Shown piece by piece: positions 16,091 through 24,398 of a DNA stretch of 62,360 nt. The position numbers and the translations under genes are program-made. This DNA comes from Bacilli bacterium (GTDB lineage: Bacteria; Bacillota_I; Bacilli_A; RF39; UBA660): positions 1-62,360 of the forward strand of contig JAFYEA010000026.1 in the NCBI GenBank assembly GCA_017544525.1. The letters are read 5' to 3'. Position 1 is the stretch's first letter. Each line of letters opens with the position of its first letter. The notes below the pieces were generated by a model, which ran no database searches, was not told the DNA's origin, and was given only the letters and a program-made list of their open reading frames with translations.

Positions 16091-16642
16091 ATGACTAATA
16101 GTATAAATAAAGAAATTATGGAACGTGGTTACAATATTATCGAAGATAATAATTTTTTGTTTGATGCTTTTGAAAATAGACTAATTATAAGATTATCTCA
16201 TATATTTGATAAGTATAAAATACCCATGAATAAAAATATAATAAAGAAGAATCTTGAGGAAAATTTAATCAACAATTTAAAAGATTCAAATGAAGAAATA
16301 ATAGAAAAATATATAAGAATGTTAGAAAAATATGAAAAGATAATATATGATTATGTGTCAAACAAAACAGAAACTAACATTATTAAAAAATCAACAATGG
16401 CTTTTGTAGATAAAATATCTAAGACTAATAAATCATTAGTTAAGGTAGAATGTGCTAATAATTTTATAGAATTTATCAAATCAATTATATACGTATATGA
16501 TAATAAAAAACTAAATGATGATGTTATAGATAGAATTAATTTAGATGTAAAAGAAATATTAGGAGAATTTAGTAGAAATAATTATAATTATGTTATAGGT
16601 TCTATAAACGATATTATTAAAAATATAATTAAGAATATGTAG
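16091..16642 (+). CDS. Helical protein of unknown function, apparently leaderless
   Basis: A 183-aa soluble, almost entirely alpha-helical protein rich in Asn, Lys and Ile, with no recognised domain. There is no Shine-Dalgarno. The extended -10 sits so close that the mRNA should begin at the AUG. The frame opens further upstream (TTG 16070), but those codons lie in the -10 element, so they are excluded. Confidence 0.6.
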   Translation: MTNSINKEIMERGYNIIEDNNFLFDAFENRLIIRLSHIFDKYKIPMNKNIIKKNLEENLINNLKDSNEEIIEKYIRMLEKYEKIIYDYVSNKTETNIIKKSTMAFVDKISKTNKSLVKVECANNFIEFIKSIIYVYDNKKLNDDVIDRINLDVKEILGEFSRNNYNYVIGSINDIIKNIIKNM

Positions 16643-16646
16643 AAGC

Positions 16647-16677
16647 AAAATCATACTGTTGTATGATTTTAATTTTT
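16647..16677 (+). terminator. Terminator after the leaderless gene
   Basis: AAAATCATA/TATGATTTT around a 6-base loop, then AATTTTT. Confidence 0.7.
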
Positions 16678-16744
16678 AGTGTTAAAGAAGAAAAATATAT
16701 GATAAAATATTTGTTAGAGGGAATATATAAAGGAGAAAAACAAT

Positions 16745-17188
16745 ATGAAAAGTGTATATGAGCAAGTTAAAGAATTTAAAAGAAGGTTTCCAGGGACTGT
16801 TGCTTTTAGAACTAAAAAGCATTCTAAAATAATAGAAAAGCATTTAAATCCTGGAGAAAAAGTGTTATATGCTTTTTGTGGTCAAAAAAATGCTCAATCT
16901 TATATGTTTATTAATTCGTGTGTAGTAGCATTAACTAATAAGAGAATAATGATTGGACAAAAAAGAGTGTTTTGGGGTTATTTTTTTACAACAATTACAC
17001 CCGATTTATATAATGATTTAAAGGTAAGAAAGAATTTAATATGGAGTGATATAGAAATAGATACTGTAAAAGAAAATGTTTACTTATCTAATATTCATCC
17101 AGATGCTGCTGTAGAAGTTGAGACAACAATAACTGAATTTATGATGAAAGAAAAAAGACATTATGAACCTTTACCAAAGAGTCATTAA
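16745..17188 (+). CDS. PH-like (bPH) domain protein
   Basis: A 147-aa cytosolic protein. The central stretch (residues ~35-120), with VLYAFCGQK, SCVVALTNKRIMIGQK and NLIWSDIEIDTVKEN, has the alternating strands of a bacterial pleckstrin-homology domain, where an ALTNKRI turn is typical. Such proteins often bind membranes or partner proteins. It is preceded by AAGGAG. The last 26 bases overlap the start of the carboxypeptidase gene, so the two are coupled. Confidence 0.65.
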   Translation: MKSVYEQVKEFKRRFPGTVAFRTKKHSKIIEKHLNPGEKVLYAFCGQKNAQSYMFINSCVVALTNKRIMIGQKRVFWGYFFTTITPDLYNDLKVRKNLIWSDIEIDTVKENVYLSNIHPDAAVEVETTITEFMMKEKRHYEPLPKSH

Positions 17189-18368
17189 GATATTAATGCT
17201 TTTTATATTATTATTTGACATTGTTTTTGCTAGTGAATTAGATTTAACTAGTGAAAGATATATCTTATATAATATGAATGATAATGAAGTATTAATGGAA
17301 AAAGATGCGAACAAAGAAGTAAGTATTGCTAGTTTAACTAAAATAATGACTGTTATTGTTGCGATTGAAAATATTAATAATTATGAAGAAAAAATAACTA
17401 TTACAAAAAAAATGATTGATGGAATTGACAGCGATGTATCTATTGCTGGTTTTAATGTTGGAGATAAATTAACATATAATGATTTGTTATATGGAGCAAT
17501 GTTGCCAAGTGGTGCTGATGCAGTTAATGCACTAGCAATATTAGTATCTAGTGATAAAGATAAATTTGTTGAGTTAATGAATAAAAAAGTAAAGGAATTG
17601 GGACTAAAACATACTCATTTTGCAAACGTAGTAGGACTTTATAATCCTAATAATTATAGTAGTGCATATGACGTAGCACAAATTTTAAAATATGCACTCA
17701 AAAATCCTAAATTTAAAAGTATATTTGAGACAAAAAGATATACTTATTCTAATGGTAAAAAAACAAAAAGTACATTAGATTATTATTCTAGTAAAACAAA
17801 CAACAACACTTCTTTTATAACTGGATCTAAAACAGGATATATAAAAAAATCTGGGTATTGTTTAGTATCTACATCTACATTAAATAATGTTAGTTATTTA
17901 TTAGTAACTTTAAATGCTTTTACTAATGATAAAACAAGTCATATTAAAGATCATATAAAAACATATAAATATTTTGCTAATAATTATGGATACAAAAAAA
18001 TTGTTGATTTAGATACTAAAATAATTACATTGAAAGCACTATATTCTAAAGAAGATGAAATAGATATTACTGCTAATGCAATAAAAGAAAAATATTTAAA
18101 AAATGATTTTAATATTAGTGATATAGGATTTAAATATAATGGTGTAAATGAAGTGTCTTATTTTACTAAAAACGGAACTAAAATAGGAAATGTAGAAGTG
18201 TATTATAAAGGTAATAAAATTGATAATTTTGATTTAATATATAATGGAGTTTTGACTTTTGATTTGTTAGAATTTTTAACAAATAACATAATATTAATAG
18301 TATCATTATTACTTTTGTTCATAATTCTACTAAGAGCAATAATTATTAAAAAGAAAAGCAATTTATAA
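17163..18368 (+). CDS. D-alanyl-D-alanine carboxypeptidase (PBP5/DacF-like)
   Basis: A 401-aa serine peptidase trimming peptidoglycan stem peptides outside the membrane. It has a signal peptide (residues 1-23), catalytic SxxK in ASLTKIMT (~57), the second motif SGADAVN (~117; SGN is the commoner form, SGA occurs in related Firmicutes enzymes), KTG in GSKTGYIKKSGYC (~222), and a C-terminal TM helix (~375-393) that anchors it. The start lies inside the upstream gene, because only this ATG gives a full signal peptide. Confidence 0.88.
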   Translation: MNLYQRVIKILMLFILLFDIVFASELDLTSERYILYNMNDNEVLMEKDANKEVSIASLTKIMTVIVAIENINNYEEKITITKKMIDGIDSDVSIAGFNVGDKLTYNDLLYGAMLPSGADAVNALAILVSSDKDKFVELMNKKVKELGLKHTHFANVVGLYNPNNYSSAYDVAQILKYALKNPKFKSIFETKRYTYSNGKKTKSTLDYYSSKTNNNTSFITGSKTGYIKKSGYCLVSTSTLNNVSYLLVTLNAFTNDKTSHIKDHIKTYKYFANNYGYKKIVDLDTKIITLKALYSKEDEIDITANAIKEKYLKNDFNISDIGFKYNGVNEVSYFTKNGTKIGNVEVYYKGNKIDNFDLIYNGVLTFDLLEFLTNNIILIVSLLLLFIILLRAIIIKKKSNL

Positions 18369-18369
18369 G

Positions 18370-18398
18370 TTGACAATAAGTAGAGAAAATTTTACAAT
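18370..18398 (+). promoter_or_regulatory. Sigma-A promoter of rny
   Basis: Consensus TTGACA (18370-18375), a 17-base spacer, then TACAAT (18393-18398). Confidence 0.85.
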
Positions 18399-18403
18399 AT
18401 TAA

Positions 18404-18422
18404 TAGAGGTTTAAGACCTCTA
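18404..18422 (+). promoter_or_regulatory. 5'-terminal hairpin of rny mRNA
   Basis: TAGAGGT/ACCTCTA (7 bp) with a TTAAG loop begins at the predicted transcription start. No T-tract follows, so it is not a terminator. A hairpin at the 5' end would be expected to stabilise the message of this RNase. Confidence 0.6.
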
Positions 18423-18448
18423 GAAAGAAAGATAATGGAGGAAAAAAT

Positions 18449-20002
18449 ATGAATAGTACAGTTTTCTCCATTTTGCTTGTAGTCGTTGGATTATTTGGTG
18501 GCGCTACTGGAGTTATGGTTTATAACAAATATAAAGTGAGCGCTGCTAAAAAGGAAGCTGATAAATTAATTCAAGATGCAAAAAAAGAAGCTGAAAAAGC
18601 TAAAAGAGATGGCATTTTAGAATTAAAAGAAGAAAGTTTTAAATTAAAAAAACAAACTGATGAAGAGATTAAGGAAAAGAAGAAAGAATTAAATGATCTT
18701 AATCAAAGAATTGACAATAGGGAAAAGAGCTTAGATAAACGTGATGAATTATTAACTGAAAGGGAAAAGAACTTAGACCTTAAAGATAAAGATTTATTAG
18801 CAAAACAAAAAGAAATTCAAGAAAAAGATGCAAAAATGGAGAGTATCATAAAAGAGCAAATAGCTCTTTTAGAAAAAATATCTGGTTTTTCTAAGGAAAA
18901 AGCTAGAGAACTTGTAATGAAGAAAGTTGAAGAAGAAATGAGTAAAGAAATCTCTATTTATTTGAAAGATAGAGAAGATGAAGCTAAATTAGAAGCTGAT
19001 AAGAAAGCAAAAGATATATTAGTTTCTAGTATGCAAAGATACTCAAATGATGTTTCTAGTGAACAAACAGTTACTACAGTGGAACTTCCTAATGACGAAA
19101 TGAAAGGAAGAATAATTGGTAGAGAAGGAAGAAATATTAGAACAATAGAAGCTGTTACTGGAGTTGATTTAATAATTGATGATACTCCTGAAGTTATTGT
19201 TTTATCTTCTTTTGATCCACTTAGAAGACAAATTGCTAAAGTAACACTTGAAACATTAATTAAAGATGGAAGAATCCATCCAGCTAGAATTGAAGAACTA
19301 TATGATAAAGTTTGTGAAGATTACAAAAAATTAATTCGTGAAAAAGGAGAAGAAGCATTATTTGAACTTGGTTTAAGTAAAGTTGATCCTGAATTAGTTG
19401 AATTAATTGGTAAACTTGCATTTAGAACAAGTTATGGTCAAGATGTTCTTCAACATAGTGTTGAAGTGGCACATTTAGCAGGATTAATGGCTGCTGAACT
19501 TGGAGAAAATGTTATGCTTGCTAAAAGAGCAGGGCTTCTTCATGATATAGGTAAAGCTATTGATTTTGAAACTGATGGAAGTCATGTTGAAATAGGTGCT
19601 GATTTAGCTAAGAAATTCCATGAAGATAAAGTTGTATTAAACGCAATTGAATCTCATCATGGTGACAAAAAAGCGGAATATGTTATAGCTGAACTTGTAG
19701 CAATAGCTGATACATTAAGTGCTGCTAGACCAGGAGCAAGAAATGATTCGCTAGAGAATTATGTTAAGAGACTTGAAGAATTAGAAAAAATTGGAAATGA
19801 AATTGAAGGTGTTGATAAAACATTTGCAATGCAAGCTGGTAGAGAATTAAGAGTAATTGTTAAACCAGAACAAATAGATGATTTAACAAGTTATAAAGTT
19901 GCTAGAGAAATTAAAGATAAGATTGAAGAAACTATGCAATATCCTGGTACTATTAAAGTGGTAGTAATTAGAGAAACAAGAGCAGAAGAAGTTGCTAAAT
20001 AG
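18449..20002 (+). CDS. rny: Ribonuclease Y
   Basis: A 517-aa membrane-anchored endoribonuclease that starts mRNA decay in Gram-positive bacteria. It has an N-terminal TM helix (residues ~4-25), a long Lys/Glu coiled coil (~30-200), a KH RNA-binding domain with GRIIGREGRNIR (~225) and an HD catalytic domain with LLHDIGKAI (~365). The length fits the family (~520). It is monocistronic, with a strong promoter and a 5' hairpin in its leader. AUG is preceded by GGAGG. Confidence 0.97.
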   Translation: MNSTVFSILLVVVGLFGGATGVMVYNKYKVSAAKKEADKLIQDAKKEAEKAKRDGILELKEESFKLKKQTDEEIKEKKKELNDLNQRIDNREKSLDKRDELLTEREKNLDLKDKDLLAKQKEIQEKDAKMESIIKEQIALLEKISGFSKEKARELVMKKVEEEMSKEISIYLKDREDEAKLEADKKAKDILVSSMQRYSNDVSSEQTVTTVELPNDEMKGRIIGREGRNIRTIEAVTGVDLIIDDTPEVIVLSSFDPLRRQIAKVTLETLIKDGRIHPARIEELYDKVCEDYKKLIREKGEEALFELGLSKVDPELVELIGKLAFRTSYGQDVLQHSVEVAHLAGLMAAELGENVMLAKRAGLLHDIGKAIDFETDGSHVEIGADLAKKFHEDKVVLNAIESHHGDKKAEYVIAELVAIADTLSAARPGARNDSLENYVKRLEELEKIGNEIEGVDKTFAMQAGRELRVIVKPEQIDDLTSYKVAREIKDKIEETMQYPGTIKVVVIRETRAEEVAK

Positions 20003-20016
20003 TAACTTCTTTTTTC
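19987..20016 (+). terminator. Terminator overlapping the end of rny
   Basis: AGAAGTTGCT/AGTAACTTCT (one G-T pair) with an AAAT loop containing part of the stop, then six T. Confidence 0.8.
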
Positions 20017-20036
20017 TTGCTTTTTATTGTAAAAAA

Positions 20037-20045
20037 TGATATAAT
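20037..20045 (+). promoter_or_regulatory. Extended -10 promoter for the 241-aa unknown gene
   Basis: TGATATAAT is followed by a 6-bp leader hairpin (TTCCCT/GGGGAA, 20055-20070) directly before the Shine-Dalgarno. Confidence 0.6.
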
Positions 20046-20084
20046 AAAACGCGTTTCCCTTTAAGGGGAAGAAGGAGAATTATT

Positions 20085-20810
20085 ATGTTAGAAGATTTAG
20101 AATTTTTTAAAAAAGAGAAAAAAGAAAAAGATGTTTATGATATCATTAATGGTAGAATTAAAAAATATAATAAGGATATATATTTAGCTTTACCTAAATT
20201 TATCTCAATTATAGTAAGAGTAAATAAGTTGAAAAAGAATGGAAAATCTATTGAATCAATAGAAGCTGATTTATTTAATGTTATTCAGTGCATGTTACCT
20301 GCTTTTATTGATAGTGCTCATTATTCTTATGAGATTTATAATGATATTGATAATAACTATGGTTATGAAAAACTATTAGAATATGTTCAATCAAATGGTA
20401 AGAATCCTCTAGAATTTGCATATAATTATAACAAAACTAAAAATACTATGTTAAAACTTTTAACTCTATTTGCTATAGTAAAAAAAGAAGGAATAACAGT
20501 AAACGACTTTAATAGTGCAGATGTAGCAGCAAAAATAATGAGCGGTGAAAAATTAGAGGAAATCATCGCAGATAAATTTATGGATATGAGTTATGAATCT
20601 GAAGAAGTAATAGAAAAACTAGTAGATAAGGAAGTTGCTTATTCCGATCTAAGTCCAGAAGTACATAATATGGTTAAGGAATATCATATGAATTATATGA
20701 ATGAAAATGTTTATCCATATTTAAATGAAAGTAACAGCAGAGTAAATGGCGAAGAAAGAGTATTAAAGTTAGCATCTAAACTTGGTAAGAGTAAAAGAAG
20801 TATTTTATAA
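20085..20810 (+). CDS. Conserved-looking helical protein, unknown
   Basis: A 241-aa soluble helical protein with Lys-rich N- and C-termini and no recognisable motif or membrane segment. It has a clear promoter, a leader hairpin, a GAAGGAGAA Shine-Dalgarno and its own terminator, so it is a real gene. It stands between rny and the Nudix regulator. No function is proposed. Confidence 0.6.
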   Translation: MLEDLEFFKKEKKEKDVYDIINGRIKKYNKDIYLALPKFISIIVRVNKLKKNGKSIESIEADLFNVIQCMLPAFIDSAHYSYEIYNDIDNNYGYEKLLEYVQSNGKNPLEFAYNYNKTKNTMLKLLTLFAIVKKEGITVNDFNSADVAAKIMSGEKLEEIIADKFMDMSYESEEVIEKLVDKEVAYSDLSPEVHNMVKEYHMNYMNENVYPYLNESNSRVNGEERVLKLASKLGKSKRSIL

Positions 20811-20815
20811 TATAG

Positions 20816-20847
20816 AAACCTAGATATAAAAAATCTAGGTTTTTTTA
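20816..20847 (+). terminator. Terminator after the 241-aa gene
   Basis: AACCTAGAT/ATCTAGGTT with a 7-base loop and a T-tract. Confidence 0.85.
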
Positions 20848-20856
20848 TAAAAAGTA

Positions 20857-20885
20857 TTGACAAGTGTAAAAAATACACATATAAT
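20857..20885 (+). promoter_or_regulatory. Sigma-A promoter of the NrtR-like gene
   Basis: TTGACA (20857-20862), 17 bases, TATAAT (20880-20885). The spacer holds the palindrome described next. Confidence 0.85.
20864..20878 (+). promoter_or_regulatory. Operator candidate 1 (GTGTA-N5-TACAC)
   Basis: A perfect 5-bp inverted repeat spaced by AAAAA lies between -35 and -10 of the Nudix-regulator promoter. A near copy with the same spacing occurs before the next gene. This suits autorepression by the NrtR-like protein. Confidence 0.6.
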
Positions 20886-20909
20886 TAAATTGGAAATGAG
20901 GAAAGAGGT

Positions 20910-21584
20910 ATGCAATTAAATAATCCATTATATAAAAATATTGGGATTCATGTTGTTAGTTCTATATTTACTGTAGATAAAGGGATTATGAAAGTTCTAT
21001 TAATTCAAAGAACAAATGAACCTTATTATGGTTATTGGGCTTTACCTGGTGGGGGATTATATAATAATGAACTTGTTATTGACGGCGCTAAAAGAGAATT
21101 AAAAGAAAAAACTGGTATAACTGATGTTGATTTAAAAATGTATAAAATATTTGATAGAGTCGATAGATCACCAATTAAAAGGATGATAGCTATAGCATTT
21201 ATAGGAGTGGTTGATAAAAACAAAGCACAATTAATAAAAGAAACAAATAAAACATCATGTTGTGATTGGCTAGATATTAAACTAATACCTGAACTTGCTT
21301 ATGATTATAATGAAATATTAGATGGTGCTATTGAAGAGTTAAAATCAATGATTCAGTCGACAGATATATTAAAGGCTTTATTTCCAAACGAATTTACATT
21401 GCCTGAATTACATCAAGTTTTCGAATCAATATTGAACATAAAAATTGATAGAAGAAATTTTAGAAAAAAGATGATTAATAGTAATTATATTATTGATACT
21501 AATAAGACTATTAATTATAAAGGCAAAAAGCCTGCTAAGTTATATAGACTTAATAATAAAATAAAAAATAAAAGCATTATTTAA
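20910..21584 (+). CDS. NrtR-like transcriptional regulator (Nudix plus winged helix)
   Basis: A 224-aa protein with a Nudix domain (residues ~10-150) and a C-terminal winged-helix domain (~155-215: ILKALFPNEFTLPELHQVFESIL..., then RRNFRKKM). This architecture defines NrtR, a repressor of NAD metabolism that senses ADP-ribose or related ligands without hydrolysing them. The Nudix box (GGLYNNE...RELKEKTGI) has Lys in place of the second catalytic Glu of EE, consistent with loss of catalysis. A consensus promoter overlaid by a palindrome suggests autorepression. The actual ligand and regulon are unknown. Confidence 0.8.
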   Translation: MQLNNPLYKNIGIHVVSSIFTVDKGIMKVLLIQRTNEPYYGYWALPGGGLYNNELVIDGAKRELKEKTGITDVDLKMYKIFDRVDRSPIKRMIAIAFIGVVDKNKAQLIKETNKTSCCDWLDIKLIPELAYDYNEILDGAIEELKSMIQSTDILKALFPNEFTLPELHQVFESILNIKIDRRNFRKKMINSNYIIDTNKTINYKGKKPAKLYRLNNKIKNKSII

Positions 21585-21592
21585 TGCTTTTA
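21570..21592 (+). terminator. Terminator after the NrtR-like gene
   Basis: AAAAGCATT/AATGCTTTT with an ATTT loop. The T-tract is short, so some read-through is possible. Confidence 0.65.
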
Positions 21593-21607
21593 AAAAAATA
21601 ATTATAT

Positions 21608-21622
21608 GTGTATAAAATACGC
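21608..21622 (+). promoter_or_regulatory. Operator candidate 2 (GTGTA-N5-TACGC)
   Basis: Same spacing and 9 of 10 arm bases as the palindrome at 20864-20878. It ends one base before the AAAGGAGG of the zinc-ribbon gene. It marks this gene, and possibly the operon behind it, as a target of the NrtR-like repressor. Confidence 0.5.
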
Positions 21623-21635
21623 AAAGGAGGGTTTT

Positions 21636-22043
21636 ATGAAGTATTATTGTCATGAATGTAAAAAAGAATATGAGATAGGAGAAGAAAACTTAATACCCGG
21701 TGTTGGTACTGATTATTTCATGGATGAGTATTTATTATTTTATGCAATGTGCCCTAAATGTAGATTCTTAAATGTTTTTGAGGAGTGTACAAGTACTGAT
21801 AAGGAAATAATACCACCTGACATGAAATTGAGACTTATGAAAAAGTATGCAAATGTTGCTGATCAATATTATAAGTATTATGAATCATTAAGAAAACTTG
21901 AAATTGTTAAAGCAGATTGTGAAAAAATAATGGATGAAATAAAAAAAATACAATCTGAAAAAAAGGATAATAGTCGTTTATATTATTATTGGAAAGACAG
22001 TGAATCAATTGTTCAAGAATGTCATACACTTCAATTAAAATAA
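21636..22043 (+). CDS. Zinc-ribbon protein, unknown
   Basis: A 135-aa protein. The N-terminal CxxC (YYCHECKKEYEIG) and a second CPKC ~35 residues later make a zinc ribbon. The rest is a helical Lys/Tyr-rich region with coiled-coil character. AAAGGAGG fixes the start at 21636 rather than the upstream in-frame ATG at 21606, which lies within the palindrome. No terminator separates it from the five-gene operon, so it may be cotranscribed with it. Function unknown. Confidence 0.65.
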   Translation: MKYYCHECKKEYEIGEENLIPGVGTDYFMDEYLLFYAMCPKCRFLNVFEECTSTDKEIIPPDMKLRLMKKYANVADQYYKYYESLRKLEIVKADCEKIMDEIKKIQSEKKDNSRLYYYWKDSESIVQECHTLQLK

Positions 22044-22070
22044 AAAGTTTATTGTGCAAATTATTATAAG

Positions 22071-22079
22071 TGATATAAT
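22071..22079 (+). promoter_or_regulatory. Extended -10 promoter of the five-gene operon
   Basis: TGATATAAT lies 27 bases before the ATG of the pyruvate-kinase-like gene. Confidence 0.65.
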
Positions 22080-22105
22080 AAAATTTAAAACCAAAGGAGA
22101 TATGT

Positions 22106-23002
22106 ATGAAAGACTGTAAATTAATAGGAACATTACCAAGTTTACATGATAAAAAATGTGTAGATGAAATGATGAATTGTCCATTTATAAGCGAAGTAAG
22201 ATTAAATACTGGAGTTAATGATTTATTAACACCAGAAGAAACATTAGAAAGAATTAAAACAATTGAAACTATGTATAAAAAGAAAGTTTGGATTGATTTA
22301 AAAGGTAGACAGTTAAGAGTAAATGCTTGGGCTGATCCAAGTTATGAAGCAGTTGAATTAAATCATGAAATTGAAATAGAATATCCTGCTAGGATAATAT
22401 TTAGAGGATCAAATGCTTCTAATATTATTCATACTAGAGGAAATAGAATAGTACTTGATAATCCTCCTGAAAGAGCAGTTGGTAAAGGACAATCAGTTAA
22501 TATTATTGCAAAGAGTTTAAATATTAAAGGTTTCTTAACACCTCTTGATGTAGAACTATTAAAAATATCTAAGGAATTTGGAATGAATAATTATATGGCA
22601 TCTTTTGTTGAAAACATAGATGATTTAATAGAAATATATAAATTAAATAAAGATGCAAGTATTATTTGTAAAATAGAATCTCAAAAGGGAATGGCTTTTA
22701 TTAATAATACTGATTTAAAACTTAATTTAATGGCTGCTAGAGATGATTTATATACTGAAACATCTAGAAACATTAACATGTTAAAACATTTAAGAGATAT
22801 TATAAAAAAAGATCCAAATGCTATATGTGCTTCAAGATTATTTTCATCATTAAATAAACAAGATTATGTTAGTTTAAGTGATTATGAAGATTTAGAACTA
22901 ATGTATTCTTATGGATATAAAAACTATATGCTTGGTGATGATATAAGGGGTCCTAAGTTAGTCAAAGCCATGGGAGCATGGAAGGAGTTTATTAATGAAT
23001 GA
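22106..23002 (+). CDS. Pyruvate-kinase-like barrel protein (gene 1 of the 22-27 kb operon)
   Basis: A 298-aa protein built like the A domain of pyruvate kinase, without the C-terminal allosteric domain and with a shortened B domain (normal enzyme ~470-590 aa). Counterparts in order: EVRLNTG (ARLNFSHG), DLKGRQLR (DTKGPEIR), LTPLDVELLKISKEFGMNNYMASFV, KIESQKG (catalytic Lys and Glu of KIENxxG), MAARDDL (MVARGDL), CASRLFSSL (CATQMLESM) and YMLGDDI (IMLSGET). The Asp of SDGIMVARGDL is replaced. Catalysis is plausible, but the substrate is unlikely to be ordinary PEP/ADP. AAAGGAG precedes the ATG. The next gene overlaps it by 8 bases. Confidence 0.75.
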   Translation: MKDCKLIGTLPSLHDKKCVDEMMNCPFISEVRLNTGVNDLLTPEETLERIKTIETMYKKKVWIDLKGRQLRVNAWADPSYEAVELNHEIEIEYPARIIFRGSNASNIIHTRGNRIVLDNPPERAVGKGQSVNIIAKSLNIKGFLTPLDVELLKISKEFGMNNYMASFVENIDDLIEIYKLNKDASIICKIESQKGMAFINNTDLKLNLMAARDDLYTETSRNINMLKHLRDIIKKDPNAICASRLFSSLNKQDYVSLSDYEDLELMYSYGYKNYMLGDDIRGPKLVKAMGAWKEFINE

Positions 23003-24398
23003 TAGTTATATAGTTAGTGGTTCAATGTTTGGAGATGAAGGAAAGGGAACACTTTGTGATTATCTAGCACATAAATATAACTTAAAGGAAACTGTTAGAT
23101 ATAATGGTGGAAGTCAAGCTAGTCATACTGTAATTGTTGATGATAAAAAACATAAGTTTAGTCAACTAGGAAGTGGTATGTTAAATGAGACAAGGACTTA
23201 TTTATCTGATAATACAATTATTAATCCATTTAATATTATTACTGAAGCAAAAGAGTTAAGAAGAATAACTGGTAGAAGTTTTGAAGATATATTAAAGAAT
23301 ATCTACATAGATGAAAATGCAAGCATAGTGACTCCATATCATGCACTAATTAATCAAATAAGAGAATTATCATTAAAAGAAAATTCATTAGGAAGTGTTG
23401 GTACTGGAGTTAGTGAAGTATATAAAGTTAAAGAGTTAACTGGTTTAGATTTAAAAGTAAAAGATTTAATAAGTGGTAAATCTGATCAAATATTATCTGA
23501 TTTATTTAGATATACATCTGAATATTATAAATCAAAAAGAGAGTTGATAAGTGATGAAGATTTTGAATCATTAATTAATGAAAAAGACATCTATTATTTA
23601 ACTACTCCTATTAATAGAGGCTATATGAAGATGTGCTATGCAAATCTTTTAAAGAGTAATTTATTTAATATAGTAAGTGGTATTAATGAATTTCATAAAG
23701 ATTGTAATGTATTATTTGAAGGTTCACAAGGATTGTTAATAGATAGAGAGTATGGAATAAAACCAAACACTACTTCTCTTGATACAACTAATCATAATGG
23801 AATTAAACTAGCAAATGCTATTAATACAAATGTTCATTCTATTGGATGTACTTCAATTCTTACAAGTAGACATGGAAAAGGAGTACTTATTACTCATGAC
23901 AAATATTTAGATAGTTTAATACATGATGAAAACCAATTGGAAAACTATTTTCAAGGGTCCCCTAGATATGGCTGGTTTGATGCTGTACTATTTAGATATT
24001 CTACAAGAGTGAATCCTAATAATTATTACTTTTTGTCAGGAATAGATAGATTAAATAAATTTGAAACTATTAAGATATGTCAAAGATATAAATATTATGG
24101 TGAAATTGATGATGAATTTAATGAATTGTTCGATTATTATTATGATGATAATACTATTTTTGTTCATGATATTAAAAAGAATAGTGACAATTTAAAAAAG
24201 TATTTGTTAAAGTGTATTCCTGATTATATTGAATTAAAAGGTTTTGATATTGATTTTAATAGAATTAATGATTTTTATGATTTACCTTATTCAGTTATAG
24301 ATTATATAAATTTGATTGAAATGTTATGTAATATAGATATAAACATTGTTGGAATTGGTCCAGATAGAAGTCAAAAACTAGAGAGGAGATTGAAATGA
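22995..24398 (+). CDS. Adenylosuccinate-synthetase-like (PurA paralog) ligase (gene 2)
   Basis: A 467-aa relative of PurA, which uses GTP to join IMP and aspartate. Conserved: FGDEGKG with the catalytic Asp, YNGGSQASHTV with the catalytic His, GSVGTG, LFEGSQG and GWFDAVLFRYSTRVN. Changed: the TTGRxRR aspartate loop before GWFD reads FQGSPRY, GGNNAGHT reads GGSQASHT, and the C-terminal region is longer and Tyr/Asp-rich. Chemistry is probably kept while the amino acid and nucleotide differ. It overlaps gene 1 by 8 bases and gene 3 by 4, so it is translationally coupled. It is not the housekeeping purA by sequence. Confidence 0.8.
   Translation: MNDSYIVSGSMFGDEGKGTLCDYLAHKYNLKETVRYNGGSQASHTVIVDDKKHKFSQLGSGMLNETRTYLSDNTIINPFNIITEAKELRRITGRSFEDILKNIYIDENASIVTPYHALINQIRELSLKENSLGSVGTGVSEVYKVKELTGLDLKVKDLISGKSDQILSDLFRYTSEYYKSKRELISDEDFESLINEKDIYYLTTPINRGYMKMCYANLLKSNLFNIVSGINEFHKDCNVLFEGSQGLLIDREYGIKPNTTSLDTTNHNGIKLANAINTNVHSIGCTSILTSRHGKGVLITHDKYLDSLIHDENQLENYFQGSPRYGWFDAVLFRYSTRVNPNNYYFLSGIDRLNKFETIKICQRYKYYGEIDDEFNELFDYYYDDNTIFVHDIKKNSDNLKKYLLKCIPDYIELKGFDIDFNRINDFYDLPYSVIDYINLIEMLCNIDINIVGIGPDRSQKLERRLK

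Noticed and set aside
18404..18422. Terminator before rny
   Set aside because: The stem is good but no T-tract follows, and it begins at the predicted transcription start.
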